A stretch of 64,000 nucleotides of DNA from NCBI RefSeq assembly GCF_017311575.1, contig NZ_JAFFQY010000003.1, forward strand, positions 62,001 through 126,000, in the 5' to 3' direction. The DNA is from Roseococcus thiosulfatophilus. Lineage in GTDB: Bacteria; Pseudomonadota; Alphaproteobacteria; Acetobacterales; Acetobacteraceae. Below the pieces are notes generated by a model. That model was not told the DNA's origin and did not search any database. It saw only the letters and a program-made list of their open reading frames with translations. The first letter of the stretch is position 1. Every line of letters begins with the position of its first letter. Shown one piece after another: positions 7,915 to 16,412 of the stretch. Both the position numbers and the translations under genes were made by a program.

Positions 7915-8701
7915 ATTCCTCCGCCGCCTCATAGGCCACCCAATGGCCGGCGGCGGGGATGACGGCCTCCAGCATCGAAGGGTCGCGCGCGCGGATCACG
8001 TCCAGCCGCGCGGCCACGTTCGGGAAGGCCACCGCGTCGAACTCGCCCCAGATGCCGTTGAGCGGCGCGGTCACGCGCTCCAGCGCATCCTTCAGCGACG
8101 TGCCGGAGGCGAAGCCCCGGCTGCGCAGCCGCGCATGGTTGGTGTGCCAGTCCTGGATGGCGAGCGCGGTGGCATCAATCTTCGCCGGGTCGTGGAACAT
8201 GAGGCGCTTCAAATTTTCACGGTTGGCCTCGACCCGCGCCGCCCCCTGCTTGTCGCGCACCTTCAGCAATTCCAGCGGGGGGCGCGCGAGGCCGAGCGAG
8301 GCCGCGCCCACCAGCGTCAGCGTGCGGATATGTTCCCCCTCCAGCGCCGCCAACTGCCCGCTGACATTGGCGCCGAAGGAGAAGCCCGTCAGGTGGTAGC
8401 GCCGCTCAGCGCCCAGCAGTTGCGCCAGCCCATCGCGCAGCGGCAGGGCGGCCGATTGCGGCGTGGCCTCGCCGGGGGGCATGGCGCTCTCGCCCAGGCC
8501 CGGGATATCGGCCGCCAGCACGCGGTAATGGCGCGAGAGCGGCCCCACATTGCGCGCCCAATGCCGCCAACTGCCCGAGCCGCCATGCAGCAGCACCAGC
8601 GGCGTGCCCTCGCCCCAGCTGCGCCAGACCACATGGCCATCGCCGCAGGGGGTCTCATGGCGGGTGGCGGCGTGGTCGAGTTCGATGATGTCGGGCGTCA
8701 T
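7859..8701 (-). CDS. Alpha/beta-fold hydrolase
   Basis: A 280-residue alpha/beta hydrolase. The oxyanion-hole motif is L-L-H-G-G-S-G-S-W, the nucleophile elbow is G-F-S-F-G and the catalytic histidine stands in A-A-G-H-W-V near the C-terminus. The frame is open upstream to 8971, but the ATG at 8701 overlaps the stop of the upstream DMT permease (ATGA), and the sequence before it is shadow coding. The 3' end overlaps the convergent MFS gene by 56 nt. Substrate is unknown; a C-C or ester bond hydrolase is equally possible. Confidence 0.87.
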   Translation of the reverse strand: MTPDIIELDHAATRHETPCGDGHVVWRSWGEGTPLVLLHGGSGSWRHWARNVGPLSRHYRVLAADIPGLGESAMPPGEATPQSAALPLRDGLAQLLGAERRYHLTGFSFGANVSGQLAALEGEHIRTLTLVGAASLGLARPPLELLKVRDKQGAARVEANRENLKRLMFHDPAKIDATALAIQDWHTNHARLRSRGFASGTSLKDALERVTAPLNGIWGEFDAVAFPNVAARLDVIRARDPSMLEAVIPAAGHWVAYEAAEEFNAALLSILARREGRTGQ

Positions 8702-9567
8702 GCGGGGGTACTCCGTCCGCGCCGCGCCTCGACGCGCGCGATCCAGCTGGTGGAGAGGAAGATCACGGCGGCACCGGCCAGCGTGGTCGTGGTCGGGATT
8801 TCCGAGAAGGCCAGGTAGCCCAGGCAGGCGGCCCAGATCAGGTCCAGGAACTTCACCGGCTGCGCGGCCGAGATGTCGGCGATGCGATAGGCCATGGTCA
8901 GCATCCAGTGGCCCAGGCTGCCCAGCGCCCCGCAGAGCAGCACGATGCCCCATTGCATGAGGCTCGGCCATTCCCAGAGCCAGACCGCCACGGGCAGGGT
9001 GAAGACGGCCACCGTCAGCGACTGCCAGGCGACGATCACCTGCGGCGTGTCATGCCGCGTCAGCGCCTTGGCGATGAGGAAGGAGGCCGCGAACAGGGGG
9101 GCGGAGGCCAGCATCAGCAGCGCATGATGCCCGCCCGTGCCGGTGAAGCTGGGTGCGACCACCACCAGCACCCCCAGGAAGCCCAGCAGGGCGGCGGCCC
9201 AGCGCTGCCAGAACATGCGCTCCTTCAGAAACAGGACGGCACCCAGCATGATGAAGATGGGCCCGGTGAAGCCGATGGCGGTCAGCGTCGCGAAGGGGAT
9301 GTGCGGCAAGGCCGAGAACCAGAAGAACAGCGCCGCCGTATGCGCCACCCCCCGCCAGAGCTGCCCGCCCATGGCCCGCGGCACATAGGCGGCGAGGCCC
9401 GCCTGGATGATCCAGGGGATCATCACCACCAGCCCCGCCCCATAGCGCAGGAACTGCACCTGGAAGGGGGGAAGCTCGCTCGCCAGCACACGCAGGTTCA
9501 GGTTCAGCAGGGCGAAGGTGAAGCCCGCCCCCGCCGCCAGGATCATGCCGTTTAGGGTGGGCGTCAT
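8698..9567 (-). CDS. EamA/RhaT-family DMT permease
   Basis: A 289-residue drug/metabolite transporter with two EamA repeats and about ten hydrophobic helices. Each half ends in the usual glycine- and proline-rich helix with a short E-R or E-I-P motif (F-L-K-E-R-M-F-W-Q-R-W in the first half, A-F-S-E-I-P in the second). It is translated in overlap with the downstream hydrolase gene. The start ATG at 9567 stands back to back with the CoxL-like gene, with roughly 100 bp between them. Such proteins usually export amino acids or small metabolites. Confidence 0.87.
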   Translation of the reverse strand: MTPTLNGMILAAGAGFTFALLNLNLRVLASELPPFQVQFLRYGAGLVVMIPWIIQAGLAAYVPRAMGGQLWRGVAHTAALFFWFSALPHIPFATLTAIGFTGPIFIMLGAVLFLKERMFWQRWAAALLGFLGVLVVVAPSFTGTGGHHALLMLASAPLFAASFLIAKALTRHDTPQVIVAWQSLTVAVFTLPVAVWLWEWPSLMQWGIVLLCGALGSLGHWMLTMAYRIADISAAQPVKFLDLIWAACLGYLAFSEIPTTTTLAGAAVIFLSTSWIARVEARRGRSTPA

Positions 9568-9674
9568 GCGGGAAGGGGCGGCGAAACCATGGGGTTGAGC
9601 GTGGCGCGACGGGCGGCCTTGCGGAAGCCCCCGCGGTGCCTACCATCTGTGTCACCCTTGCATGGATGACAGCG

Positions 9675-12020
9675 ATGCCGGACACCAACCTGCCCTTCGA
9701 CCCGACGCGCTTGAAATTCGGCATCGGCCAGCCCGTGCCGCGGCAGGAGGACCCGAAGCTGCTGCAGGGGCAGGGGCGCTACACCGATGACGTGGCGCTG
9801 CCCGGCCAACTCTACGCCTGGGTGTTCCGCAGCCCCTATGCCCATGCGAAGGTGCTCTCACTCGACGTGAGCACGGCGCGCGAGGCGCCGGGCGTCCATG
9901 CCGTGATCACGGCGGACGACCTGGCCGAGTATGGCCCCATGACCTGCGCCATGCCGTTGAAGAACGCCGATGGCAGCCCGTTGCGCACCACGCACCGCCC
10001 GGCGCTCGCCTCCGACCGGTTGCGCTTCGTGGGCGACCCCATCGCGGTGGTGGTGGCCGAGACGCGGGCCCAGGCGCGCGACGCGGCCGAACTCATCATG
10101 CTGGACGTGGACATGCTGCCGGCCGTGACCGAGGCCTCAGCTGCCGCCGGTCCGGATGCGCCGCTGCTCTATGACGACATTCCCGGCAATTGCGTTCTGG
10201 ACTTCGCCTTCGGCGACGCCGCCCAGGTGGCCGAGGCCTTCGCCGCTGCGGCGCACGTCCAGAAGCTCTCCATCCGCAACAGCCGCATCGTCGTGGCGGC
10301 GATGGAGCCGCGCAGCGCCATCGGCGAATACGACGCGGCCGAGGGACGTTTCATCCTGCATGTCGGCTGCCAGGGCGTGTTCGGCCTGCGCAACCAGCTG
10401 GCCGACGACATCCTGAAGATGCCGCGCGAGAAGGTGCGCGTGCTGACCGGCAATGTCGGCGGCAGCTTCGGCATGAAGGCCAATGCCTACCCCGAATACC
10501 TGCCGCTGCTGCACGCGACAAAGCAGCTCGGCCGGCCCGTGAAATGGACCGATGACCGCAGCGGCGCCTTCCAATCCGACCAGCACGGCCGCGACCACGA
10601 GGTGGTGGCGGAACTCGCGCTGGACGCGGAGGGCAAGTTCCTCGCCGTGCGGCTGACCAGCTACGCGAATATGGGCGCCTACTTGTCCACCGTGGCGCCG
10701 CTGATGGGCACGGGCAATTTCGTGAAGAACGTGCAGTCCAACTACACCATGCCGCTGATCGAGGTGCGGACGCGGAGCCTGCTGACGAACACCACCCCCG
10801 TCTCGGCCTATCGCGGCGCCGGCCGGCCCGAGGGCAATTACTTCATGGAGCGGCTGATCGAGGAAGCCGCGCGCGAAATGGGCAAGGACCCTGTCGCGAT
10901 CCGCCGGCTGAACCACATCCGGCCGGACCAGTTCCCCTACAAGGCGCCCACCGGCAGCGTCTATGACGGGGGCGAGTTCTCCGCGATCCTGGAGGACGCG
11001 CTGAAGGCCGCCGACTTCGCCAATTTCGAGACGCGCCGCGCGGAGTCCAAGGCGCGGGGCATGCTGCGGGGCATCGGCGTGGGCAACTTCCTCGAATGCA
11101 CCGCGCCGCCCACGAAGGAACAGGGCGGCATCCGCTTCGAGAAGGACGGCACCGTTACCATCATCACCGGCACGCTGGACTATGGGCAGGGCCATTGGTC
11201 GGCCTTCGCCCAGGTGCTGCACCAGAAGCTGGGCGTACCCTTCGAGGCCATCCGCCTCAAGCAGGGCGACAGCGATGAGCTGGTGGCGGGCGGCGGCACG
11301 GGTGGCTCCAAATCGCTGATGGCCTCCGGCGCCGCCATCGTCGAAGCCTCGGCGCTGGTGGTGGAAAAGGGCAAGCTCGCCGCCGCGCATGTGCTGGAGA
11401 CGGCGCCGGCCGACATCGAGTTCGAATGGGGCCGCTTCGTCGTGGCCGGCACCGACCGCGCCATCGGCATCATGGAGCTGGCCGAGAAGCTGCGCGAAAG
11501 CCACAGCTTGCCCAGCGAGGTGCCCGCCAGCCTGGACGTGACGCATGTCTTCGACCAGGCGCCCCAGGCGTACCCGAACGGCTGCCATGTCTGCGAGCTG
11601 GAGGTGGACCCCGACACGGGCCACGTCACCTTCCTGAACTATGTGGCGGTGAACGACTTCGGCGTGATCGTGAACCCGCTGCTGGTGGCGGGCCAGGCGC
11701 ATGGCGGCATCGTCCAGGGCATCGGCCAGGCGCTGCATGAGCGCGTGGCCTATAGCGAGGAGGGCCAGCTTCTCTCGGCCAGCTTCATGGATTACGGCCT
11801 GCCCCGCGCCGAGGACCTGCCGCCCTTCCAGCTCTCCTCGCGCGAGGTGCCGTGCACCACCAACCCGCTGGGCGCCAAGGGCTGCGGCGAGGCGGGCTGC
11901 GCCGGCAGCCTGCCCGCCGTGATGAATGCGCTGGTGGACGCGCTGAGGCCCGTGGGGGTGAACCACCTGGACATGCCCGCCACGCCGGAGGTGATCTGGC
12001 GGGCCATCCACGAGGTCTAA
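9675..12020 (+). CDS. Xanthine dehydrogenase/CoxL-family molybdopterin-binding subunit (form II type), without partner subunits
   Basis: A subunit of about 781 residues that binds molybdopterin cytosine dinucleotide and would hydroxylate or oxidise a carbonyl or heteroaromatic substrate. The N-terminal domain begins with R-Q-E-D-P-K-L-L-Q-G-Q-G-R-Y-T-D-D, followed by the Mo-binding domain with N-V-G-G-S-F-G-M-K. The active-site loop is A-Y-R-G-A-G-R (378-384), the form II CoxL signature, not A-Y-R-C-S-F-R of true CO dehydrogenase. The catalytic glutamate is Glu739 in G-C-G-E-A-G. Starts at 9636 (GTG) and 9666 are also open; 9675 matches the family N-terminus best. No iron-sulfur or FAD subunit gene is adjacent, which is unusual. 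Confidence 0.9.
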   Translation: MPDTNLPFDPTRLKFGIGQPVPRQEDPKLLQGQGRYTDDVALPGQLYAWVFRSPYAHAKVLSLDVSTAREAPGVHAVITADDLAEYGPMTCAMPLKNADGSPLRTTHRPALASDRLRFVGDPIAVVVAETRAQARDAAELIMLDVDMLPAVTEASAAAGPDAPLLYDDIPGNCVLDFAFGDAAQVAEAFAAAAHVQKLSIRNSRIVVAAMEPRSAIGEYDAAEGRFILHVGCQGVFGLRNQLADDILKMPREKVRVLTGNVGGSFGMKANAYPEYLPLLHATKQLGRPVKWTDDRSGAFQSDQHGRDHEVVAELALDAEGKFLAVRLTSYANMGAYLSTVAPLMGTGNFVKNVQSNYTMPLIEVRTRSLLTNTTPVSAYRGAGRPEGNYFMERLIEEAAREMGKDPVAIRRLNHIRPDQFPYKAPTGSVYDGGEFSAILEDALKAADFANFETRRAESKARGMLRGIGVGNFLECTAPPTKEQGGIRFEKDGTVTIITGTLDYGQGHWSAFAQVLHQKLGVPFEAIRLKQGDSDELVAGGGTGGSKSLMASGAAIVEASALVVEKGKLAAAHVLETAPADIEFEWGRFVVAGTDRAIGIMELAEKLRESHSLPSEVPASLDVTHVFDQAPQAYPNGCHVCELEVDPDTGHVTFLNYVAVNDFGVIVNPLLVAGQAHGGIVQGIGQALHERVAYSEEGQLLSASFMDYGLPRAEDLPPFQLSSREVPCTTNPLGAKGCGEAGCAGSLPAVMNALVDALRPVGVNHLDMPATPEVIWRAIHEV

Positions 12021-12037
12021 CGGCGCCGCCGGCTTAC

Positions 12038-12058
12038 GCCCCTGGACCCATCAGGGGC
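12038..12058. terminator. Bidirectional terminator-like hairpin
   Basis: Perfect 7-bp arms GCCCCTG (12038-12044) and CAGGGGC (12052-12058) with a 7-nt loop fill the short gap between the convergent CoxL-like gene (stop 12020) and the oxaloacetate decarboxylase-like gene (stop at 12060). There is no T-run, as is common in very GC-rich genomes. Confidence 0.5.
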
Positions 12059-12059
12059 A

Positions 12060-12920
12060 TCAGCCCAGGAAGCGTCGCGCGAGTTCCGCATAGTCGGCCT
12101 CGCGCATCGCCGCTTCGCGCAGCGCCTTGGGGGCCGTCCCGCCCACCTGCGCGGGCGGTGTGCCCTCTCGCAGCGCCTTCAGCGTGGCGTGGATGGCCTG
12201 GATGGCCGCCTGGAAGGGCAGATGCCCTTGCAGCGCGATCCGCACGCCGCGGCTGGCCAGGTAGGCGCGGTCGCTGATCTCGTCGGACAGCGTACCGAGC
12301 ACCAGGGGCAGCTTGGCTTCGGCCGCCAGCGCGTCCAGCTCCGCGCGCTTCGTCACGCCGGTCAGGAAGATGCCATCAGTGCCCGTGTGGTTGTAGGCGC
12401 GCACCCGCGCCAGCGCGTCCTCCAGCCCCGTGATGGAGACCGCCCCCGTGCGCGCGAAGATGACCAGCGAGGCATCGTCGCGCGCCGCCACCGCCGCGCG
12501 CATCTTGGCCACGCCCTCGTCGAGCGGAATCAGCACGGGCTTCTCCGTGCCGAAGGGGCGGGGCAGGGCGGTGTCCTCGATGGAGAGCGCGGCGACCCCC
12601 GCCACCTCCAGCTCCTCCACCGTGCGCATCACGTTCAGCGCGTTGCCATAGCCATGGTCCGCATCCACCACCAGCGGCAGGCGGGACGCCGCGCGGTTGA
12701 TGCGCCGTGCCTGTTCCGCGAATTCCGTGAGCGTCAGCAGGATGATGTCGGGCGCGCCCAGCACGGCAAGGCTGCCCGTGCTGCCCGCGAACATGCCGAG
12801 TTCATAGCCCAGATCCTCGGCGATCCGCGCCGCCACCGGCTCATGCACCGAGGCGGGATGAACGCAGTCATGCCCCTCCAGCACAGCCCTCGCCGCCGCG
12901 CGCCGCTCACTCCACCGCAT
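12060..12920 (-). CDS. Oxaloacetate decarboxylase-like protein (isocitrate lyase/PEP mutase superfamily)
   Basis: A 286-residue TIM-barrel protein of the isocitrate lyase / PEP mutase superfamily. It follows closely the pattern of the Pseudomonas PA4872-type oxaloacetate decarboxylase: H-P-A-S-V-H-E-P-V-A-A-R-I-A near the N-terminus, A-P-D-I-I-L-L-T-L-T-E-F, the metal-site block D-A-D-H-G-Y-G-N-A-L-N-V, and S-I-E-D-T-A-L-P. It lacks the K-R-C-G-H loop of true isocitrate lyase. The expected reaction is Mg-dependent release of CO2 from oxaloacetate or a related 2-keto acid. It is a single gene divergent from the 2-hydroxyacid oxidase, 68 bp apart, so both might share regulation and both handle 2-oxo/2-hydroxy acids. 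Confidence 0.87.
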   Translation of the reverse strand: MRWSERRAAARAVLEGHDCVHPASVHEPVAARIAEDLGYELGMFAGSTGSLAVLGAPDIILLTLTEFAEQARRINRAASRLPLVVDADHGYGNALNVMRTVEELEVAGVAALSIEDTALPRPFGTEKPVLIPLDEGVAKMRAAVAARDDASLVIFARTGAVSITGLEDALARVRAYNHTGTDGIFLTGVTKRAELDALAAEAKLPLVLGTLSDEISDRAYLASRGVRIALQGHLPFQAAIQAIHATLKALREGTPPAQVGGTAPKALREAAMREADYAELARRFLG

Positions 12921-12988
12921 TGCATGTCTCCTGACCTTGTCCGGTCATCTTGCCCCGCCTAGCGTCATCCTGAAACGGGAGGTGCTCC

Positions 12989-14092
12989 ATGAGCGAGAGG
13001 CTGAATTCCAACGAGTTGGATGGCGGCAAATATCTGGTCCTGCATGAATTCGTGAAGGCAGCGAAGCAGAAGCTGAACGCGAACATCTGGGACTACCTGA
13101 TCGGCGGCACCGAGACCGAGACGACGCTGGCCCGCAACCGCATGGCGATCGACACGGTCGCGCTGCGGCCGCGCGTGCTGAACGATGTCTCGCGCGTGGA
13201 CACGGGCGTGGATTTCTTCGGCCACCGGATTCGCCTGCCGGTGTTCCTCGCCCCCGTGGGGTCGCTGGAAAGCTTCGAACCCGGCGGCGGCGCCAGCGTG
13301 GCGAAGGGTGCCGGCGACTACGGCGTGCCCTACATGCTCAGCAGCGTGAGCAAGCCGGGCCTGGAGGAGACGGCGGCCGCCGGGCGCGGGCCGCGCGTCT
13401 TCCAGCTCTATGTCCGCGGCGGCGACGACTTCGTGGACGATTACGCGAAGCGCGCCATCGCCGCCGGCTACGACGCCTTCTGCATGACGGTGGACACCGC
13501 CCATTACAGCCGGCGCGAGCGCGACATGGCCAAGCGCTTCGTCAAGACCTGGCGCGCCGCCAACACGGGCATGGACCACCAGGCCGCACTGTCCTGGCGC
13601 GAGGTCGCGCGCTTCAAGGAGAAGCACAAGATCCCGCTGATCCTGAAGGGCATCGGCACCGGCGAGGACGCCGCCATCGCCTGCGAGCATGGGGTGGACG
13701 TGATCTACGTCTCCAACCATGGCGGGCGGCAGCTGGATGGCGGGCGCGGCTCGCTCGACGTGCTGCCCGAGGTGGTGGAGGCCGTGGCCGGCCGCGCCAA
13801 GATCATGGTGGATGGCAGCTTCAGCCGAGGCACGGACTTGGTGAAGGCCGTGGCCCTGGGCGCGGATTGGGTGGGGCTGGGGCGCCTCTACCTCTACGGG
13901 CTGGCGGCGGAGGGCGCCTCGGGTGTCAGCCGCGTGCTGGAAATCCTGGAGGACGAGACGACCAAGGCGCTCGGCCTGACGGGCGTGAACGGCTTCGGCG
14001 AGTTGACGCGCAAGCATGTGCATCTGGGCGCGCCGCCGGTGGTGTTCCCCAACGTCCACAGCGCATTCCCGCTGTTGCGCGAAGGATACTGA
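12989..14092 (+). CDS. FMN-dependent alpha-hydroxy-acid oxidase/dehydrogenase
   Basis: A 367-residue member of the lactate dehydrogenase (LldD) / glycolate oxidase / mandelate dehydrogenase family. The catalytic histidine and arginine lie in S-N-H-G-G-R-Q-L-D-G, and the FMN-phosphate region is D-G-S-F-S-R-G-T-D followed by G-L-G-R-L-Y-L-Y-G-L-A. The middle glycine of the usual D-G-G motif is serine here, and the usual A-P-T/A-P-A near the first barrel strand is A-P-V-G-S-L. It may therefore belong to a subgroup with a different substrate. It has no obvious membrane-binding insertion, so it is probably soluble. The ATG at 12989 has a strong GGGAGG site. The substrate is a 2-hydroxy acid of unknown nature. 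Confidence 0.9.
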   Translation: MSERLNSNELDGGKYLVLHEFVKAAKQKLNANIWDYLIGGTETETTLARNRMAIDTVALRPRVLNDVSRVDTGVDFFGHRIRLPVFLAPVGSLESFEPGGGASVAKGAGDYGVPYMLSSVSKPGLEETAAAGRGPRVFQLYVRGGDDFVDDYAKRAIAAGYDAFCMTVDTAHYSRRERDMAKRFVKTWRAANTGMDHQAALSWREVARFKEKHKIPLILKGIGTGEDAAIACEHGVDVIYVSNHGGRQLDGGRGSLDVLPEVVEAVAGRAKIMVDGSFSRGTDLVKAVALGADWVGLGRLYLYGLAAEGASGVSRVLEILEDETTKALGLTGVNGFGELTRKHVHLGAPPVVFPNVHSAFPLLREGY

Positions 14093-14107
14093 AACCTTGC
14101 TGCGCGG

Positions 14108-14148
14108 CTGATCACGCGGCCCCGGTGCAACCCACCGGGGCCGATCAG
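14108..14148. terminator. Strong bidirectional hairpin between convergent genes
   Basis: Perfect 10-bp arms GGCCCCGGTG (14118-14127) and CACCGGGGCC (14133-14142) enclose a 5-nt loop. A second outer pair CTGATC (14108-14113) and GATCAG (14143-14148) extends the structure across a 4-nt bulge. It fills the gap between the hydroxyacid oxidase stop (14092) and the acyl-CoA ligase stop (14160) and should end transcription from both sides. No clear T-run follows. Confidence 0.65.
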
Positions 14149-14159
14149 ACGCGATGGCT

Positions 14160-16289
14160 TCAGCCGTTCAGCTTCATCAGCCCGTCCACCGCCACGCACC
14201 CATCGGCGCGGCAGACCAGCGGGTTGATCTCGGCCTCCTCCAGCCGGTCGCCGGCGGCCGCGGCGAAGGCCGAGAAGCGGGCGATGGCATCGGCCACCGC
14301 CGCCACATCCACCTTGGCCGCACCACGGAACCCGTCCAGCAGCGGCCAGGCCTTGAGGCGCTTGAGCATGGCCATGGCACCCTCGGGCGAGACGGGCGCC
14401 ACTTCCAGCGCGACATCCTTCCACAGCTCCGCCTGCACGCCGCCCAGGCCCACGAGCACCATGACGCCGAACTGCGGATCACGCCGCGCGCCGAGGATGA
14501 GCTCGACGCCCCGCGCCTCCATGCGCTGGACCAGCACGCCATCCACCCGCGCGCCCGGTGCGTGCTTCGCCGCGCCATCCTTGATGCGTGCGAAGGCGGC
14601 GGTGATGGCGCCGGAATCGCCCAGGTTGAGCTGCACGCCACCCACCTCGGTCTTGTGGGCGATGTCGGGGCTGTCCACCTTCAGCACCACCGGATAGCCC
14701 AGGCTCTGGGCGGCCTTCACCGCCTCATCCGCCGTGGCGGCGCGGAGTTCGCGCACCACGGGCAGGCCAGCCTCGGCGAAGGCGGTCTTGGCGGCGGCTT
14801 CCATCAGTGTGGCGGCGCCAGCGGGCAGCTTCGCGGCGGCCGCTGCCGCCGCGGCATCAGGCGTGGCCGGCGCCGGCTTGGGGTCATGGTGATGGAACCA
14901 CAAGCGCAGCGCATTCATCATCCGCCGCATCGAGCGGAAGAGCACCAGGTTGGGCGAGACATCGGCCGCCTCGGCGCCCGGCCCCTCCAGGCTTTCCGGC
15001 ACCCAGGCGATGCAGATGGGCTTGCCGGTCGCGGCCGCCATCGGCTGCATCGTCTTCATGCGGGCCGGCGTCGCACCGGGGGCAGGGTTGTGATAGACCA
15101 CCGGGAAGACGACGGTCGCATACTGGTCGTCATTCAGCATCGCCAGCATGCAATCCTCGAAGTACTTGGGATTGGTGGCGACCTGGGCGGTCATGTCGCA
15201 GGGGTTGCGCGGGCTGCCGAAATCCGGAAGCGTGGCGCGGAAGATGGCCTCCGTCGCCGGCGCGGGCTGGGGCAGGGCAAGGCCCGCGAACTCGGCATGG
15301 TCGGCCGCCATGATGCCAGCGCCGCCCGATGGCGTGAGAATTCCCACGCCGCGCGCCTTGGGCGGACCGGCTTTTGCGAAGAAGCCGGCCGTCTCCAGCA
15401 GGGCGTCGAAATCCTCGACCTCCAGCATGCCCGCGCGTTCGAAGCCCGCACTCCAGGCCGCCGTGCTGCCCGCCAGGCTGCCCGTGTGCGACATGGCGGC
15501 CTTGGCGCCGATCTCGCCGCGACCGAGCTTCAGGACGACGATCGGCTTGCCGGCCTTGCGCGCCAATTCGCCTAGTCCAAAGAGGCGCCGCGCATCGCGC
15601 AGCCCTTCCACGGCCAGCGCGATGGAGCGGCATTCGGGCATGGAGAGCTGGAAGGCCACGAGGTCACAGACATCGAGGTCGGTGGCATTGCCCGCGGTGG
15701 CCATATGGCACATGGCGAAGCCGCGCTCGGCCGCCTGCATCAGCGCATAGCCGAGCGCGCCCGACTGGCTGACGACGCCCACGCCGCCGGCGGGTGCGGT
15801 CATCTTGAAGTAGTCGGGCATGAAGGTGGCGCCCGCGCGCTGCGTGTGGTCGCAGAAGCCCAGGCAATTGGCGCCGAGCAGCGGGAAGCCCAGGGCGCGC
15901 GCGGTGTCGCGCAGCTCCTGTTCCTCGACCGCGCGCTCGGGCAGGTCCGTCTCGCCATAGCCGGAGGCGTAGAGCACCGCACCGCCGCCGCCCTTCTTCG
16001 CCAGCGCCTGCACGGCGGCCATCACGCCGGTGCGGGGCAGGGCGATGACGGCCGAATCGGGCGCGCCCGGAAGTTCGTCCACCGAGGCGTAGCAGGGGCG
16101 GCCATGCAGTTCCTGCCCTGCATATTTCGGGTTCACGCACCACACCGGCCCGTCGAAATTCGCCATGTTCTGCACGGTGCGCGCGCCGAAGCCCGTGGCC
16201 TCGCCGGAGACGCCGATCACGGCCATGCTGCGGGGGGCGAGAAGGCGTTTCAGGCTGCGCGGGTCGCGCAGGGGCTCGATGTCCGGCAT
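14160..16289 (-). CDS. ADP-forming acyl-CoA synthetase (acetate-CoA ligase family), fused alpha-beta
   Basis: A 709-residue NDP-forming acyl-CoA ligase with all domains in one chain. A CoA-binding Rossmann domain (about 1-140) contains S-M-A-V-I-G-V-S. Next come the succinyl-CoA-ligase-like domains (about 150-460), with the phosphorylated His268 in S-H-T-G-S-L-A-G. The C-terminal ATP-grasp domain (about 490-709) has V-V-L-K-V-D-S-P-D-I-A-H-K-T-E-V-G-G and ends in E-I-N-P-L. It interconverts acid plus CoA plus ATP with acyl-CoA plus ADP. The ATG at 16289 has a GAGGAAA site. It lies 123 bp downstream of the TRAP transporter on the same strand, so the imported acid may be its substrate. A second paralogue lies at 39212-41242. 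Confidence 0.9.
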   Translation of the reverse strand: MPDIEPLRDPRSLKRLLAPRSMAVIGVSGEATGFGARTVQNMANFDGPVWCVNPKYAGQELHGRPCYASVDELPGAPDSAVIALPRTGVMAAVQALAKKGGGGAVLYASGYGETDLPERAVEEQELRDTARALGFPLLGANCLGFCDHTQRAGATFMPDYFKMTAPAGGVGVVSQSGALGYALMQAAERGFAMCHMATAGNATDLDVCDLVAFQLSMPECRSIALAVEGLRDARRLFGLGELARKAGKPIVVLKLGRGEIGAKAAMSHTGSLAGSTAAWSAGFERAGMLEVEDFDALLETAGFFAKAGPPKARGVGILTPSGGAGIMAADHAEFAGLALPQPAPATEAIFRATLPDFGSPRNPCDMTAQVATNPKYFEDCMLAMLNDDQYATVVFPVVYHNPAPGATPARMKTMQPMAAATGKPICIAWVPESLEGPGAEAADVSPNLVLFRSMRRMMNALRLWFHHHDPKPAPATPDAAAAAAAAKLPAGAATLMEAAAKTAFAEAGLPVVRELRAATADEAVKAAQSLGYPVVLKVDSPDIAHKTEVGGVQLNLGDSGAITAAFARIKDGAAKHAPGARVDGVLVQRMEARGVELILGARRDPQFGVMVLVGLGGVQAELWKDVALEVAPVSPEGAMAMLKRLKAWPLLDGFRGAAKVDVAAVADAIARFSAFAAAAGDRLEEAEINPLVCRADGCVAVDGLMKLNG

Positions 16290-16379
16290 GGCGGTTTCCT
16301 CAACTGCTGTTGGCCGTATTCCGAAGCGAAATCATGCGCTCGGCAACCCCCCGGCGCGCCTGTCGGGCGGCAGATTGAC

Positions 16380-16403
16380 GCCTTGGGCAAATCCGCCCGA
16401 GGC
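16380..16403. terminator. Possible terminator after the TRAP operon
   Basis: Nine-base arms GCCTTGGGC (16380-16388) and GCCCGAGGC (16395-16403) flank a 6-nt loop, 10 bp past the stop of the TRAP large permease. On the plus strand all nine pairs form with one G-U; on the minus-strand transcript there is one C-A mismatch. The fit to the expected orientation is therefore imperfect. Confidence 0.35.
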
Positions 16404-16412
16404 GACCCGTCG

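Noticed and set aside
10137-12011. Minus-strand open frame of 624 codons
   Set aside because: It is antisense to the CoxL-like gene, which has clear catalytic motifs. The frame shows only shadow composition.
9675-12020. Aerobic CO dehydrogenase (coxL)
   Set aside because: The active-site loop is A-Y-R-G-A-G-R, not A-Y-R-C-S-F-R, and no coxM/coxS genes are adjacent. CO oxidation is not supported.
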